Positions 23,620 through 31,416 of a stretch of DNA of 64,000 nt are shown piece after piece. The stretch covers positions 62,001 through 126,000 of the forward strand of contig NZ_JMGA01000002.1 in assembly GCF_000765145.1 (NCBI RefSeq), read 5' to 3'. The first letter of the stretch is position 1; each line of letters starts with the position of its first letter. The position numbers and the translations under genes are program-made. The notes under the pieces were generated by a model. The model made no database searches and was not told the DNA's origin. It was given only the letters and a program-made list of their open reading frames with translations. The DNA comes from Desulfosporosinus sp. HMP52 (lineage in GTDB: Bacteria > Bacillota > Desulfitobacteriia > Desulfitobacteriales > Desulfitobacteriaceae).

Positions 23620-24771
23620 ATGTACATTAGGAGTAATAATAAGCCGGATATAATAATTATCGGCGCTGGAATCATTGGACTAAGTATCGCTTACAACTTG
23701 TTGGAAATTGACCCGAAACTTTCAATCACTCTTTTAGAAAAAGAGAAATTATTGGGAATAGGTTCCACTGGAAAATGCACAGGAAGTATCAGTTATCAAT
23801 TGAGCAGTCCACTTCAGCGTCGCCTGAGTCTGCTCAGCAGAGATTTTTTCCGAAGTTTTGATACTGTCTTTGATACCCCGAGTTGGTATTGGGAGAAGGG
23901 GCATTTATTATTAGCGGATAACGAAGGTTTATTAAGGGATCTCCAATCGATCTCAATTCAAGCCGACGCTGATAACATCCCCATGAACCTAATGAATCAA
24001 GAAGAATTGCAAAGGGAGTTCCCATATTTGCACAGAGACCGGTTCTTAGGAGGGGCTTTATGTTCATGGGATGCCTATGCCGACCCCTATGCTGTATTGG
24101 CGGCCCTGTACTCAGCGGTGCGCCGTAAAGGTGTCGAGGTATATTTTGAACATGAAGTAAGGAGAATCATCATTGATGGGGAGACAATTAAAGGTGTTGA
24201 AACCAGACAAGGGGTATTTGAAAGTCCCTTCGTCGTGAATGCTGCTGGCCCTCATGCTGCACAATTAGCTGAAATGTCTGGCTTTACTCTTAAAATCCAG
24301 CCTTACCGTCGTCAGGTTTACGTCTGTACAAACCCTAAAGATGTTCCCAAAGCTTCTCCTACAATCATGGATTTATCCTCTGGCTTTTATCTGCATCAGG
24401 AAGCTAGTGGAAAAACAGTGTTATTAGGGGGAACAGATAAGTACACTTGGCCGGGATTGCAAGAAACAGTAGACAAATCCGTGGCAGAAGACTTTTTTAT
24501 GACAACCATGGAAATAATACCTTCTACGATTGATATAAAGTGGCTGCGAACTTATACGGGACTTTGTGAACTAACCCCTGATTTTCATCCGATTGTTGGT
24601 GAAGCATTAGGATTAAAGGGGATTTTTTTCGCTAACGGGTTCAGTGGACATGGCTTTATGCATGCACCAGCCATCGGGCGGATCGCAGCAGATCTGATTT
24701 TAAAGGGTAGTACAGACCAGATCGATGTTAGTTTACTCCATCCAGATCGGTTTCCGTTAGAAAACCGATAA
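23620..24771 (+). CDS. DAO-family FAD-dependent oxidoreductase
   Basis: 383 residues. N-terminal FAD-binding motif GAGIIGLSIAYNL, the family's second glycine-rich site (STGKCTGSIS, where Ser/Arg is more usual around the FAD), mid-domain VVNAAGPHA and C-terminal GIFFANGFSGHGFMHAPAIG. This is the glycine oxidase/sarcosine oxidase/D-amino-acid dehydrogenase superfamily; in a strict anaerobe it would be expected to pass electrons to a carrier rather than oxygen. The substrate is probably an amino acid or N-methyl amine, but cannot be fixed from sequence. Good AGGGAGG site; no obvious partner gene. Confidence 0.88.
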   Translation: MYIRSNNKPDIIIIGAGIIGLSIAYNLLEIDPKLSITLLEKEKLLGIGSTGKCTGSISYQLSSPLQRRLSLLSRDFFRSFDTVFDTPSWYWEKGHLLLADNEGLLRDLQSISIQADADNIPMNLMNQEELQREFPYLHRDRFLGGALCSWDAYADPYAVLAALYSAVRRKGVEVYFEHEVRRIIIDGETIKGVETRQGVFESPFVVNAAGPHAAQLAEMSGFTLKIQPYRRQVYVCTNPKDVPKASPTIMDLSSGFYLHQEASGKTVLLGGTDKYTWPGLQETVDKSVAEDFFMTTMEIIPSTIDIKWLRTYTGLCELTPDFHPIVGEALGLKGIFFANGFSGHGFMHAPAIGRIAADLILKGSTDQIDVSLLHPDRFPLENR

Positions 24772-24904
24772 AGCAAATTTCCTTGTATTTACAGAAGTAT
24801 AATGTTCGTTGCATACCAGACAAATTTTCTTTTTACCTACGTTCACAAATGAGTTTACACTTATGCCGTGGAAAAATTAGATCGAGGAGAAGAAACCGAA
24901 GATC

Positions 24905-25471
24905 ATGAAGAATATTTTTAAAAATGCTGTTGAGATATCTAAGGAAATTTGTAGATTGAAATTATCCCAAGGAGATATAGCTGTTGATTGTACCATGGGG
25001 AATGGAAATGATACGGTATTTCTATGTGGTTTAGTTGGAGAAAAGGGGAAAGTTTATTCTTTCGACATCCAAGAAGAGGCAGTTATAACTACTAGAAAGA
25101 GGCTTCAAGAACTCAATTTGCTAGCAAGAACTGATATAGTACTTGACGGGCACCAGAATATTGATAAATACGTCAAGGAAAATGTAGGATTAGTGATCTT
25201 TAATTTAGGCTATCTGCCTAAAGGGAATCATGAGATTACCACGAAAAAAGAAACTACCATTGAAGCTGTTCAGAAATCTATGGGGTTGCTCGAACCTAAT
25301 GGAATAATACTGATAGTTGTATACTCAGGACATGAGAATGGCAAACTTGAAAAGGAGGCTTTAAAGAATTTCATCTCGACAATAAACCAGAAGGAATATA
25401 ATGTCGCTGAAATTTGCTTTATAAACCAGATTAATAGTCCCCCGGAACTTATCTGTATCGAAAAGGTTTAA
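24905..25471 (+). CDS. mnmM: tRNA mnm5s2U34 methyltransferase (YtqB family)
   Basis: 188 residues, class I SAM methyltransferase fold. SAM-binding motif DCTMGNGNDT (about 28-37), acidic motif II (KVYSFDIQ), motif FNLGYLPKGNH (about 101-111) and VYSGHENG are the hallmarks of the YtqB family. In Bacillus subtilis this enzyme (MnmM) adds the methyl group that completes 5-methylaminomethyl-2-thiouridine at the tRNA wobble position (known from the family). GAGGAGAAG precedes the ATG. Stands alone between the oxidase and the peroxidase genes. Confidence 0.85.
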   Translation: MKNIFKNAVEISKEICRLKLSQGDIAVDCTMGNGNDTVFLCGLVGEKGKVYSFDIQEEAVITTRKRLQELNLLARTDIVLDGHQNIDKYVKENVGLVIFNLGYLPKGNHEITTKKETTIEAVQKSMGLLEPNGIILIVVYSGHENGKLEKEALKNFISTINQKEYNVAEICFINQINSPPELICIEKV

Positions 25472-25563
25472 GGGTCAGGATAGGTAAATACTTCTATTTG
25501 CTATTACAATATATATTGTGTACAATTAAATTGTAAAAAATATAAAAGGAAAAGGTGACTAGC

Positions 25564-26106
25564 ATGTCTATTTATGATTATTCATTTCAATCCATCGAAG
25601 GTAAAACAGTCTCTCTTTCTGATTTTCAAGGTAAAGTAATGTTGATTGTTAACACTGCCAGCAAATGCGGCTTTACTCCCCAATATGAGGGACTAGAGAA
25701 ACTTTATCAAACTTATAAAGATCAAGGTTTAGTGGTGATCGGTTTCCCCTGTAACCAGTTTGCTGAACAAGAGCCGGGGACGAATAGTGAGGTTCAGGAG
25801 TTTTGTAAGATAAGATATGGGGTTACCTTCCCGCTTACTGAAAAGGTAAATGTACGGGATGAAAATGCAGATCCAATCTTTCAGTATCTTACTGAAAACA
25901 CAACCTTTAACGGATTCGGTAAAGGCCTCAAAAACAAGGCCCTTGAACTAATGCTCAAACAGAAATACGGAAAGCAGTTCTCCGATAACTCTGTCAAATG
26001 GAACTTTACAAAATTCCTCATCGGCAAAGATGGGAAAATTGCAGGCCGTTTTGAGCCCACTGTCTCACCGGAAAGCATGGTATCCTCGATTGAGGAGTGC
26101 TTGTAA
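25564..26106 (+). CDS. Glutathione peroxidase family, thiol peroxidase
   Basis: About 180 residues. Catalytic Cys in NTASKCGFTPQY (about residue 36), then the conserved Gln/Trp tetrad segments FPCNQFAEQEPG (carrying a second Cys) and VKWNFTKFL. Bacterial Cys-type members usually reduce hydroperoxides with thioredoxin, forming a disulfide with the second cysteine. The ATG at 25564 has AAGGTG upstream; GTG at 25555 is an alternative. The OhrR-like regulator starts right after the stop with no gap, so the two are one operon for organic peroxide defence, in keeping with the thioredoxins encoded elsewhere in the window. Confidence 0.93.
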   Translation: MSIYDYSFQSIEGKTVSLSDFQGKVMLIVNTASKCGFTPQYEGLEKLYQTYKDQGLVVIGFPCNQFAEQEPGTNSEVQEFCKIRYGVTFPLTEKVNVRDENADPIFQYLTENTTFNGFGKGLKNKALELMLKQKYGKQFSDNSVKWNFTKFLIGKDGKIAGRFEPTVSPESMVSSIEECL

Positions 26107-26550
26107 TTGAACTGGGACGAGAAGGAAATGCTCAAACTTGACAATCAGTTGTGTTTTGCTCTTTATGCATGTTCCAAAGAAATTATTACCTTGTATAAAC
26201 CGTACCTGAACTCTCAGGGACTAACCTACACTCAATATATTACACTCTTAGTATTATGGGAGGAGGATGGTCTCAATATCTCTGAGCTGGGGAATAAGCT
26301 ATTGCTAGATTCAGGAACACTTACCCCTCTTCTGAAAAAACTTGAAAAATCTCAACTGGTAGAGAGAGTAAGGGATAGAGACGATGAGAGAGTCGTAAAG
26401 GTTTATTTGACGGAAAAAGGAAAAATGCTGCAGGAAACCTTTAGTGATCTACCGCAAAAGATGTTCTGGAATACAGGAATTCAAGTAGAGGAAGCCATAA
26501 AGCTTAAGACCATGCTGAATCAGCTGCTGGGAAACATTCGAAAGTTATAA
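26107..26550 (+). CDS. OhrR-like MarR-family peroxide-sensing regulator
   Basis: 147 residues. MarR winged helix with LDSGTLTPLLKKLE recognition helix and a DRDDERVV wing. The N-terminus reads KLDNQLCFALYAC: a Cys at residue 16 matches the peroxide-sensing Cys15 of Bacillus OhrR (known), and the second cysteine at 22 could give a disulfide switch. Translation starts from TTG directly after the peroxidase stop, with GAGGAG inside the end of the upstream gene, so coupling is likely. Expected to repress its own operon until oxidised; no obvious OhrR palindrome was identified upstream of 25564. Confidence 0.88.
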   Translation: MNWDEKEMLKLDNQLCFALYACSKEIITLYKPYLNSQGLTYTQYITLLVLWEEDGLNISELGNKLLLDSGTLTPLLKKLEKSQLVERVRDRDDERVVKVYLTEKGKMLQETFSDLPQKMFWNTGIQVEEAIKLKTMLNQLLGNIRKL

Positions 26551-26619
26551 TGCTTTCCAGTTATATTGACAGCTGTAATTACCTGGCATATAATAACTAG
26601 TATTATATTTGAATATTAT

Positions 26620-26956
26620 ATAAAATGACTGATGATGAGAAATAGTATGTCTTATGAGAGTGTCTTAGCGAGTCAGAGGTGGTGAGAGTCTGATACAAGT
26701 CTCTTAGACAGAATGGTTCTCAGAGGTGTGATCCGAAAACCGTTAAAGTGAGTAGGTGATTCCGGGGGTTTCCCGTTACAGAGACAAAGGTATCGAGAAT
26801 TGTGTTCTCCGTACCTGATAGATTAAGGTATTTGGTAGATTGTTTGCGTAAGTCCAATGGGTTCGTCGATTGGATTTGGGGGGAAATAATTGCCTTATAC
26901 GAATTAAGGTGGTACCACGGAGCTTTCCGTCCTTTTAGGACAGAAGGCTCTTTTTT
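26620..26956 (+). promoter_or_regulatory. T-box leader (tRNA-Trp type) with terminator
   Basis: Signature T-box sequence AAGGTGGTACCACGG at about 26905-26919, followed by a terminator (GAGC-TTCCGTCC with GGACAGAAGGCTC, then T6 ending at 26956). Upstream stem I shows a GGTGGTGAGAG distal loop, and GAATGG at 26711-26716 supplies TGG as the likely specifier codon. This agrees with the downstream tryptophan genes: uncharged tRNA-Trp would favour antitermination. Confidence 0.9.
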
Positions 26957-26981
26957 ATTGTAATAAGAAAGGAGAGTTCAA

Positions 26982-28211
26982 ATGGTTAAGGAAAAGTTAC
27001 ATGTACTGTCTGATGGCGGCTACGAAACAAAGGGGCATTTTGGTCCATATGGAGGTGCCTATGTTCCGGAGACCTTAGTTCCTGCTTTGCGAGAATTAGA
27101 AGAGGCCTACATGAGATCTGGCCAAGATGAGAGCTTTCAGAAAGAGTTTCGAGACCTGTTACAAAGGTATGTTGGACGACCATCTTTATTCTATGAAGCC
27201 AAGCGCTTATCGGAACAATTGGGTGGTGCCCGAATTTATCTTAAAAGGGAAGATCTCAATCATACCGGTGCTCATAAAATTAACAACACTTTAGGGCAGA
27301 TTTTGCTCGCTAAAGCTATGGGTAAGAAAAGAGTGATTGCTGAGACAGGGGCAGGGCAGCATGGGGTAGCTACTGCTACGGCTTGTGCATTATTTGCTCT
27401 TCCCTGTGTGGTTTATATGGGAGAAGAAGATGTACGCCGACAGAAGTTAAACGTCTTGCGGATGAAGTTATTGGGAGCAGAGGTTCGCACTGTGACTCAT
27501 GGATCATGTACTCTAAAAGATGCTATTAATGAAGCACTTAGGGACTGGGTGACTAATGTTGAGGAGACGTTTTATTGCTTTGGGACGGCAGCCGGACCCC
27601 ATCCCTATCCTACAATTGTTCGAGATTTTCAGGCAGTAATTGGACATGAGACTCGGGAGCAAGCCTTAAAGGAATTAGGAAAACTTCCAGACGCGATCAT
27701 TGCCTGTATTGGGGGAGGGAGTAATGCCATTGGTATCTTCCACCCGTTCATCCCAGACCCAGAGGTAAGACTAATTGGAGTCGAAGCAGGGGGAACAGGA
27801 AATAAGACGGGGGAAAATGCTGCGACACTTTGTTTGGGTGAACCAGGTGTTTTGCATGGAGCTTATAGCTATTTGCTGCAAGATGATGATGGACAAATTG
27901 TTGTAACTACATCTGTCTCAGCCGGACTTGACTATCCCGGCGTAGGACCAGAGCACAGCAACCTGAAGGAAACAGGGCGAGCAGACTATGTCAGCATTTC
28001 GGATCAAGAAGCGTTAGATGCCTGCTCCTTACTTTGTCAGACTGAAGGAATCCTGCCGGCCCTGGAAAGTGCCCATGCCATCGCCTATGCAGCTAAACTT
28101 GCCCCCAGACTCTCGAAAGATCAAGTGATCGTAGTTAATCTTTCGGGAAGAGGAGATAAAGATGTAGAAACCTTAGCTCAGTATTTAGAAGGAGGAGCAG
28201 ATCATGAGTGA
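26982..28211 (+). CDS. trpB: Tryptophan synthase beta chain
   Basis: 409 residues, normal length. Pyridoxal-phosphate lysine in HTGAHKINN (about residue 95), [10 protein letters not shown] substrate loop, phosphate-binding GGGSNAIG and the C-terminal SGRGDKD. It condenses indole with serine to give tryptophan. AAAGGAG precedes the ATG. Overlaps trpA by eight bases. Other trp genes (E, G, D, C, F) are not in this window, so either the rest of the pathway lies elsewhere or the pair salvages indole or indole glycerol phosphate. Confidence 0.97.
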   Translation: MVKEKLHVLSDGGYETKGHFGPYGGAYVPETLVPALRELEEAYMRSGQDESFQKEFRDLLQRYVGRPSLFYEAKRLSEQLGGARIYLKREDLNHTGAHKINNTLGQILLAKAMGKKRVIAETGAGQHGVATATACALFALPCVVYMGEEDVRRQKLNVLRMKLLGAEVRTVTHGSCTLKDAINEALRDWVTNVEETFYCFGTAAGPHPYPTIVRDFQAVIGHETREQALKELGKLPDAIIACIGGGSNAIGIFHPFIPDPEVRLIGVEAGGTGNKTGENAATLCLGEPGVLHGAYSYLLQDDDGQIVVTTSVSAGLDYPGVGPEHSNLKETGRADYVSISDQEALDACSLLCQTEGILPALESAHAIAYAAKLAPRLSKDQVIVVNLSGRGDKDVETLAQYLEGGADHE

Positions 28212-29019
28212 GAGACTTAAGGCGGTTTTTCAAACTAAACCTGCAGGGGTAACCCGTCTGATTTCATATATTATGGCCGGAGATCCTTCCGTAGAGGCAA
28301 GTCTGCGACGACTAAGGGGGCTGGCTGATTACGGAGTGGATATTTTAGAACTGGGAGTTCCCTTCAGTGATCCTATGGCCGATGGGGTGGTCATTCAAGC
28401 TGCGGCTGAAAGAGCTTTGAATGCTCAGATGACGGTGAAAAAAACCTTAGAACTGGTACAGGAATTTCGTAAAACTCACAACACCCCCCTTCTTTTGATG
28501 AGTTATCTGAACCCACTTCTTCACTATGGGTGGGATCGATTTGTTGAAGATGCAGCTGAGGCTGGAGTCGATGGATTTATCCTACCGGATTTACCTTGGA
28601 GGGAAGGCAAAGGGCTTAGAACAAGAACTGAGAAAAGTGTCGGCAACAAACTGTCTTTTATCCCGATGATTGCCCAAACCAGCCGTGAGCAAGATATTGA
28701 GGCCGTCTCTCAGGTAACCGAAGGATTTGCTTATGTTCTATCGCGTAATGGGATTACCGGAGGAGAAGTTGAAATCCCTGACAACGTCAGCGTGTTTATA
28801 GAAAGCTTGAGGGACAGCCTTCAAATTCCGCGTTGTGTCGGTTTTGGGATTCAGAAGGCCGAACAAGTCCGTGCATTAGCAAAAATTTGTGATGGAGTTG
28901 TTGTCGGCAGTGCTTTAGTAAAAGCCTTTGCCAAGCTTGATCAAGAGGGATTAGAGGAAAAAGACTTAATCGAGCAGGAAAAAGAAGTATTTACTTGGTT
29001 GGCAAGCCTTAAGCGGTAG
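28204..29019 (+). CDS. trpA: Tryptophan synthase alpha chain
   Basis: 271 residues. Catalytic Glu and Asp are in [14 protein letters not shown], and loop 6/phosphate motifs ([28 protein letters not shown]) are present. It splits indole-3-glycerol phosphate to indole, which channels to TrpB. The segment [20 protein letters not shown] around residues 137-156 is more basic than in typical TrpA, where a VEE-type helix is usual; function should be intact because active-site motifs are kept. Starts inside the trpB end (GGAGGAG site), so translationally coupled. Confidence 0.96.
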   Translation: MSERLKAVFQTKPAGVTRLISYIMAGDPSVEASLRRLRGLADYGVDILELGVPFSDPMADGVVIQAAAERALNAQMTVKKTLELVQEFRKTHNTPLLLMSYLNPLLHYGWDRFVEDAAEAGVDGFILPDLPWREGKGLRTRTEKSVGNKLSFIPMIAQTSREQDIEAVSQVTEGFAYVLSRNGITGGEVEIPDNVSVFIESLRDSLQIPRCVGFGIQKAEQVRALAKICDGVVVGSALVKAFAKLDQEGLEEKDLIEQEKEVFTWLASLKR

Positions 29020-29067
29020 GCAAGCGCTGTGGGGATATTTCTCAATGGTTAACTAAAGCCTCCACCA

Positions 29068-29100
29068 TAACACCAGACTTTTTCTGGTGTTATTCTTTTT
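29068..29100. terminator. Rho-independent terminator after trpBA
   Basis: AACACCAGA pairs with TCTGGTGTT, followed by ATTCTTTTT. Confidence 0.9.
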
Positions 29101-29103
29101 CCC

Positions 29104-29140
29104 TCGCCGAAGTCTCGATGTTCAGCTTTAGGTGAACGAA
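29104..29140. repeat. Copy of a dispersed intergenic repeat
   Basis: TCGCCGAAGTCTCGATGTT-CAGCTTTAGGTGAAC matches the end of the element near 10114-10152 with few differences. Noncoding, position after a terminator in both cases. Confidence 0.55.
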
Positions 29141-29172
29141 TTTACTGTCGACTAAGTACCACTCTATTTAGA

Positions 29173-29369
29173 GCTTGCATATTTATTGAAAAGTCTAGAC
29201 TTCCTAAGGGTTTACGGGTAGTGTCTTAATAAATGTGCATGGAAAAACAGTCTTTGGCGTCAAAAACCGTGCCCATGGTGTTAAACCAAATGGTGCACCG
29301 ATTCACCATTTGTCCTCTCTTCAACTCGACGGGAGAGTAAATCACGATTCATTAGCAAGCCCAATTTAA
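29173..29369 (+). pseudogene. Remnant of a serine hydrolase (beta-lactamase-related) N-terminus
   Basis: Two short reading frames join into a coding-like sequence: FIEKSRLPKG in one frame, then from 29208 GFTGSVLINVHGKTVF and onward in a frame open for 53 codons to TAA at 29369. The GFTGSVL-x4-GK pattern resembles the start of class C beta-lactamase-type serine hydrolases, which begin with F(S/T)G-type strands before the SxxK motif; the SxxK part is absent. No start codon or ribosome site. A tentative call from pattern only. A hairpin (AAATGGTG with CACCATTT) falls inside it at 29289-29312. The rest of 29020-29612 shows no gene. Confidence 0.4.
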
Positions 29370-29612
29370 ATCGTTAATACTTAATTAATAAACTGTTTAG
29401 AAAAAATCAATAGATTTGGCCTAGAATATATCTTAGGAAGTTTTTGTAAATATTCAAAACCAATGTAAAATAAATAACTATTCTACAAGTATGTGAAGTA
29501 TCAGGCCAAGATTTCTCGTCTAATTAGATATAACTCATTAACTCTTATTTTACTTAAAGAAAAAGATAAGAGTCGGTTTGCTATGGTCAATTTTCGATTA
29601 AGGGGGTGCGTA

Positions 29613-30287
29613 ATGGAATCAGCTATTGAAACAGTAGATTTAGGGAAGATGTATAAACTAGGAACAGTCGATGTGGAGGTTTTAAAAGATGTTAATGTAA
29701 TTATTCACAAAGGTGAGTTTGTTTCAATTATGGGACCATCGGGTTCGGGGAAAAGTACCCTTTTATATTTGATAGGTGGGCTGGATAAACCAACCTCAGG
29801 CTGCATCAGGGTCAATGGCAAAGAGATTTCTAAAATGAAGGATAAAGAAGAAAGCTCCATGCGCAGAAAAGAAATAGGATTCGTCTTTCAATTTTATAAC
29901 CTAATACCCAATTTGACTGTAGAAGAAAATATTGTACTACCAATTTTATTAGACAGTAAAAAAATAAAAGGTTATAAGCAGGAGCTCAATGAGATTTTGA
30001 CAATTGTAGGTCTTTCAGATAGAAGAAACCATACTCCTAAGGAATTGTCGGGAGGTCAGCAGCAAAGAGTAGCTATTGCCCGAGCGCTAATTAACGAGCC
30101 TGAAATTATTTTAGCAGATGAGCCAATAGGAAATCTCGATTCTAAAACGGGAACAGAGGTTATGGAACTTTTGAAGACCATTAATCGGGAAAGAGGAAGA
30201 ACTATTATCCAGGTAACTCACTCGCGAGAAGCCGCGGATTATGGTCAACGAATCATCAACCTAAGGGATGGGAAGGTATGTCAATGA
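29613..30287 (+). CDS. ABC exporter ATPase, MacB/BceA type
   Basis: About 224 residues. Walker A GPSGSGKS, Q-loop (FQFYNLIPNL), signature LSGGQQQR, Walker B IILADEPIG and H-loop (QVTHS) are all present. The ATG at 29613 follows AAGGGGGTG; an in-frame ATG at 29493 would add 40 residues with no family similarity. The stop overlaps the adaptor gene start. Together with the adaptor lipoprotein and the two-module permease it makes a tripartite MacAB-like system, which in Gram-positive bacteria often exports or senses peptides or lipids. Note DEPIG in place of the usual DEPTG, a conservative change. Confidence 0.93.
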   Translation: MESAIETVDLGKMYKLGTVDVEVLKDVNVIIHKGEFVSIMGPSGSGKSTLLYLIGGLDKPTSGCIRVNGKEISKMKDKEESSMRRKEIGFVFQFYNLIPNLTVEENIVLPILLDSKKIKGYKQELNEILTIVGLSDRRNHTPKELSGGQQQRVAIARALINEPEIILADEPIGNLDSKTGTEVMELLKTINRERGRTIIQVTHSREAADYGQRIINLRDGKVCQ

Positions 30288-31357
30288 TGAAAAAAGTATT
30301 TGTGATAGGACTCATCTTGATCTTAACGATATCAGGGTGTAGTAAAGAACCCGTAAAAAATAATGAAGAAAAGGTGACAAAAGTTGAAACTAAGCAGGTA
30401 GTCGAAGCTTTTGGCACGGTTAAGTCTACAGATGTTAAAACAATAACTATCGATTTCCTGACAGTTGTTTCCAAAATCAACGTTGTAGAAGGGCAAAAAG
30501 TCTCGAAGGGTGATGTTTTGGTTAGCTTAAACTCTCAAAACTATCTGACCCAAATTAGAAACAAGGAACTTGATATAAAAACATTACAAATTGAATTGGC
30601 TGGTTTAAATAGGGATTACGAGACGAAAAGAAGTAGTTTAGAAAAAGGCGATGATCCAGAAATTATGAGATATATAAATGATCACAAACATGCCCGGGTT
30701 TTACTTAGTAAAGCTCTTGAGGACTTAAAGGCCAGAGAGTCTTTGTATGCTGCAGGTGCTTTATCCCTTAAAGAACTGAATGAGTATCAGCAAACGGTCA
30801 ATGATAAGGAAAAAGCCGTTTCTGATGCAGTTTTTTCGGAAGAAAACACTAGGAAAAAAATTCAGCAAGAGCTAGACCAACTTCGAACCTCAATTGATCA
30901 GAAAAGCCTTCAAGTTACCTCTAAGGAGCTTGAACTTGAAGCAATGCAGGAAAAGATGAACAAAAGCTACATAAAAGGTAATGAGATTATCGCAGATGTT
31001 CCCAATGGAGTAGTCACTGATCTTGGCTGCACTCAGGGAGATATAATTATTGACCCGGAGAAAAAACTTTTGAGTATTCTCAATAAAGACAGCGTTTTGA
31101 TTGAGGCAAATGTGGCAGAAGAATTCATTAAGGATGTAAAGATCGGCGCAGAAGTTACCATAAGCCCGGACGCCGATAAATCACGAACTTACAACGGAAA
31201 AGTTTTATTTATTGCAGAGAAAGCAGTTCTGAAAAACAATGAAACGACTATTCCTGTTCGCATATCTATTGAAAATCCAGATGACTTTCTGCTTCCTGAA
31301 TTTAATGTCGTTGTAAAGATAAGTTTCGATAGTACAAAGGTTGATGCAAAAGAATAA
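30278..31357 (+). CDS. MacA/HlyD-like adaptor lipoprotein
   Basis: 359 residues. Lipoprotein signal peptide with lipobox LTISGC (Cys near residue 22). A biotinyl-lipoyl-like strand pair (VVSKINVVEGQKVSKGDVLVSL, here in two halves about 62-85), then a long alpha-helical coiled-coil hairpin (about 85-245, rich in E/K/L) and the second lipoyl half with a beta-barrel (about 250-350). This is the membrane-fusion plan adapted to a lipid-anchored protein outside a Gram-positive membrane. Overlaps the ATPase gene by ten bases; ATG at 30284 or 30287 may be the true start. Works with the permease that follows. Confidence 0.9.
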   Translation: MSMMKKVFVIGLILILTISGCSKEPVKNNEEKVTKVETKQVVEAFGTVKSTDVKTITIDFLTVVSKINVVEGQKVSKGDVLVSLNSQNYLTQIRNKELDIKTLQIELAGLNRDYETKRSSLEKGDDPEIMRYINDHKHARVLLSKALEDLKARESLYAAGALSLKELNEYQQTVNDKEKAVSDAVFSEENTRKKIQQELDQLRTSIDQKSLQVTSKELELEAMQEKMNKSYIKGNEIIADVPNGVVTDLGCTQGDIIIDPEKKLLSILNKDSVLIEANVAEEFIKDVKIGAEVTISPDADKSRTYNGKVLFIAEKAVLKNNETTIPVRISIENPDDFLLPEFNVVVKISFDSTKVDAKE

Positions 31358-31416
31358 TCAAGGTGCTACGAAGGTTCTTGGTTTAGGACTGGGGAGTTTC
31401 TTTAGGAGTGATAAGA

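Noticed and set aside
25564-26106. Selenocysteine at the peroxidase active site
   Set aside because: The active-site codon reads TGC (Cys), not TGA.
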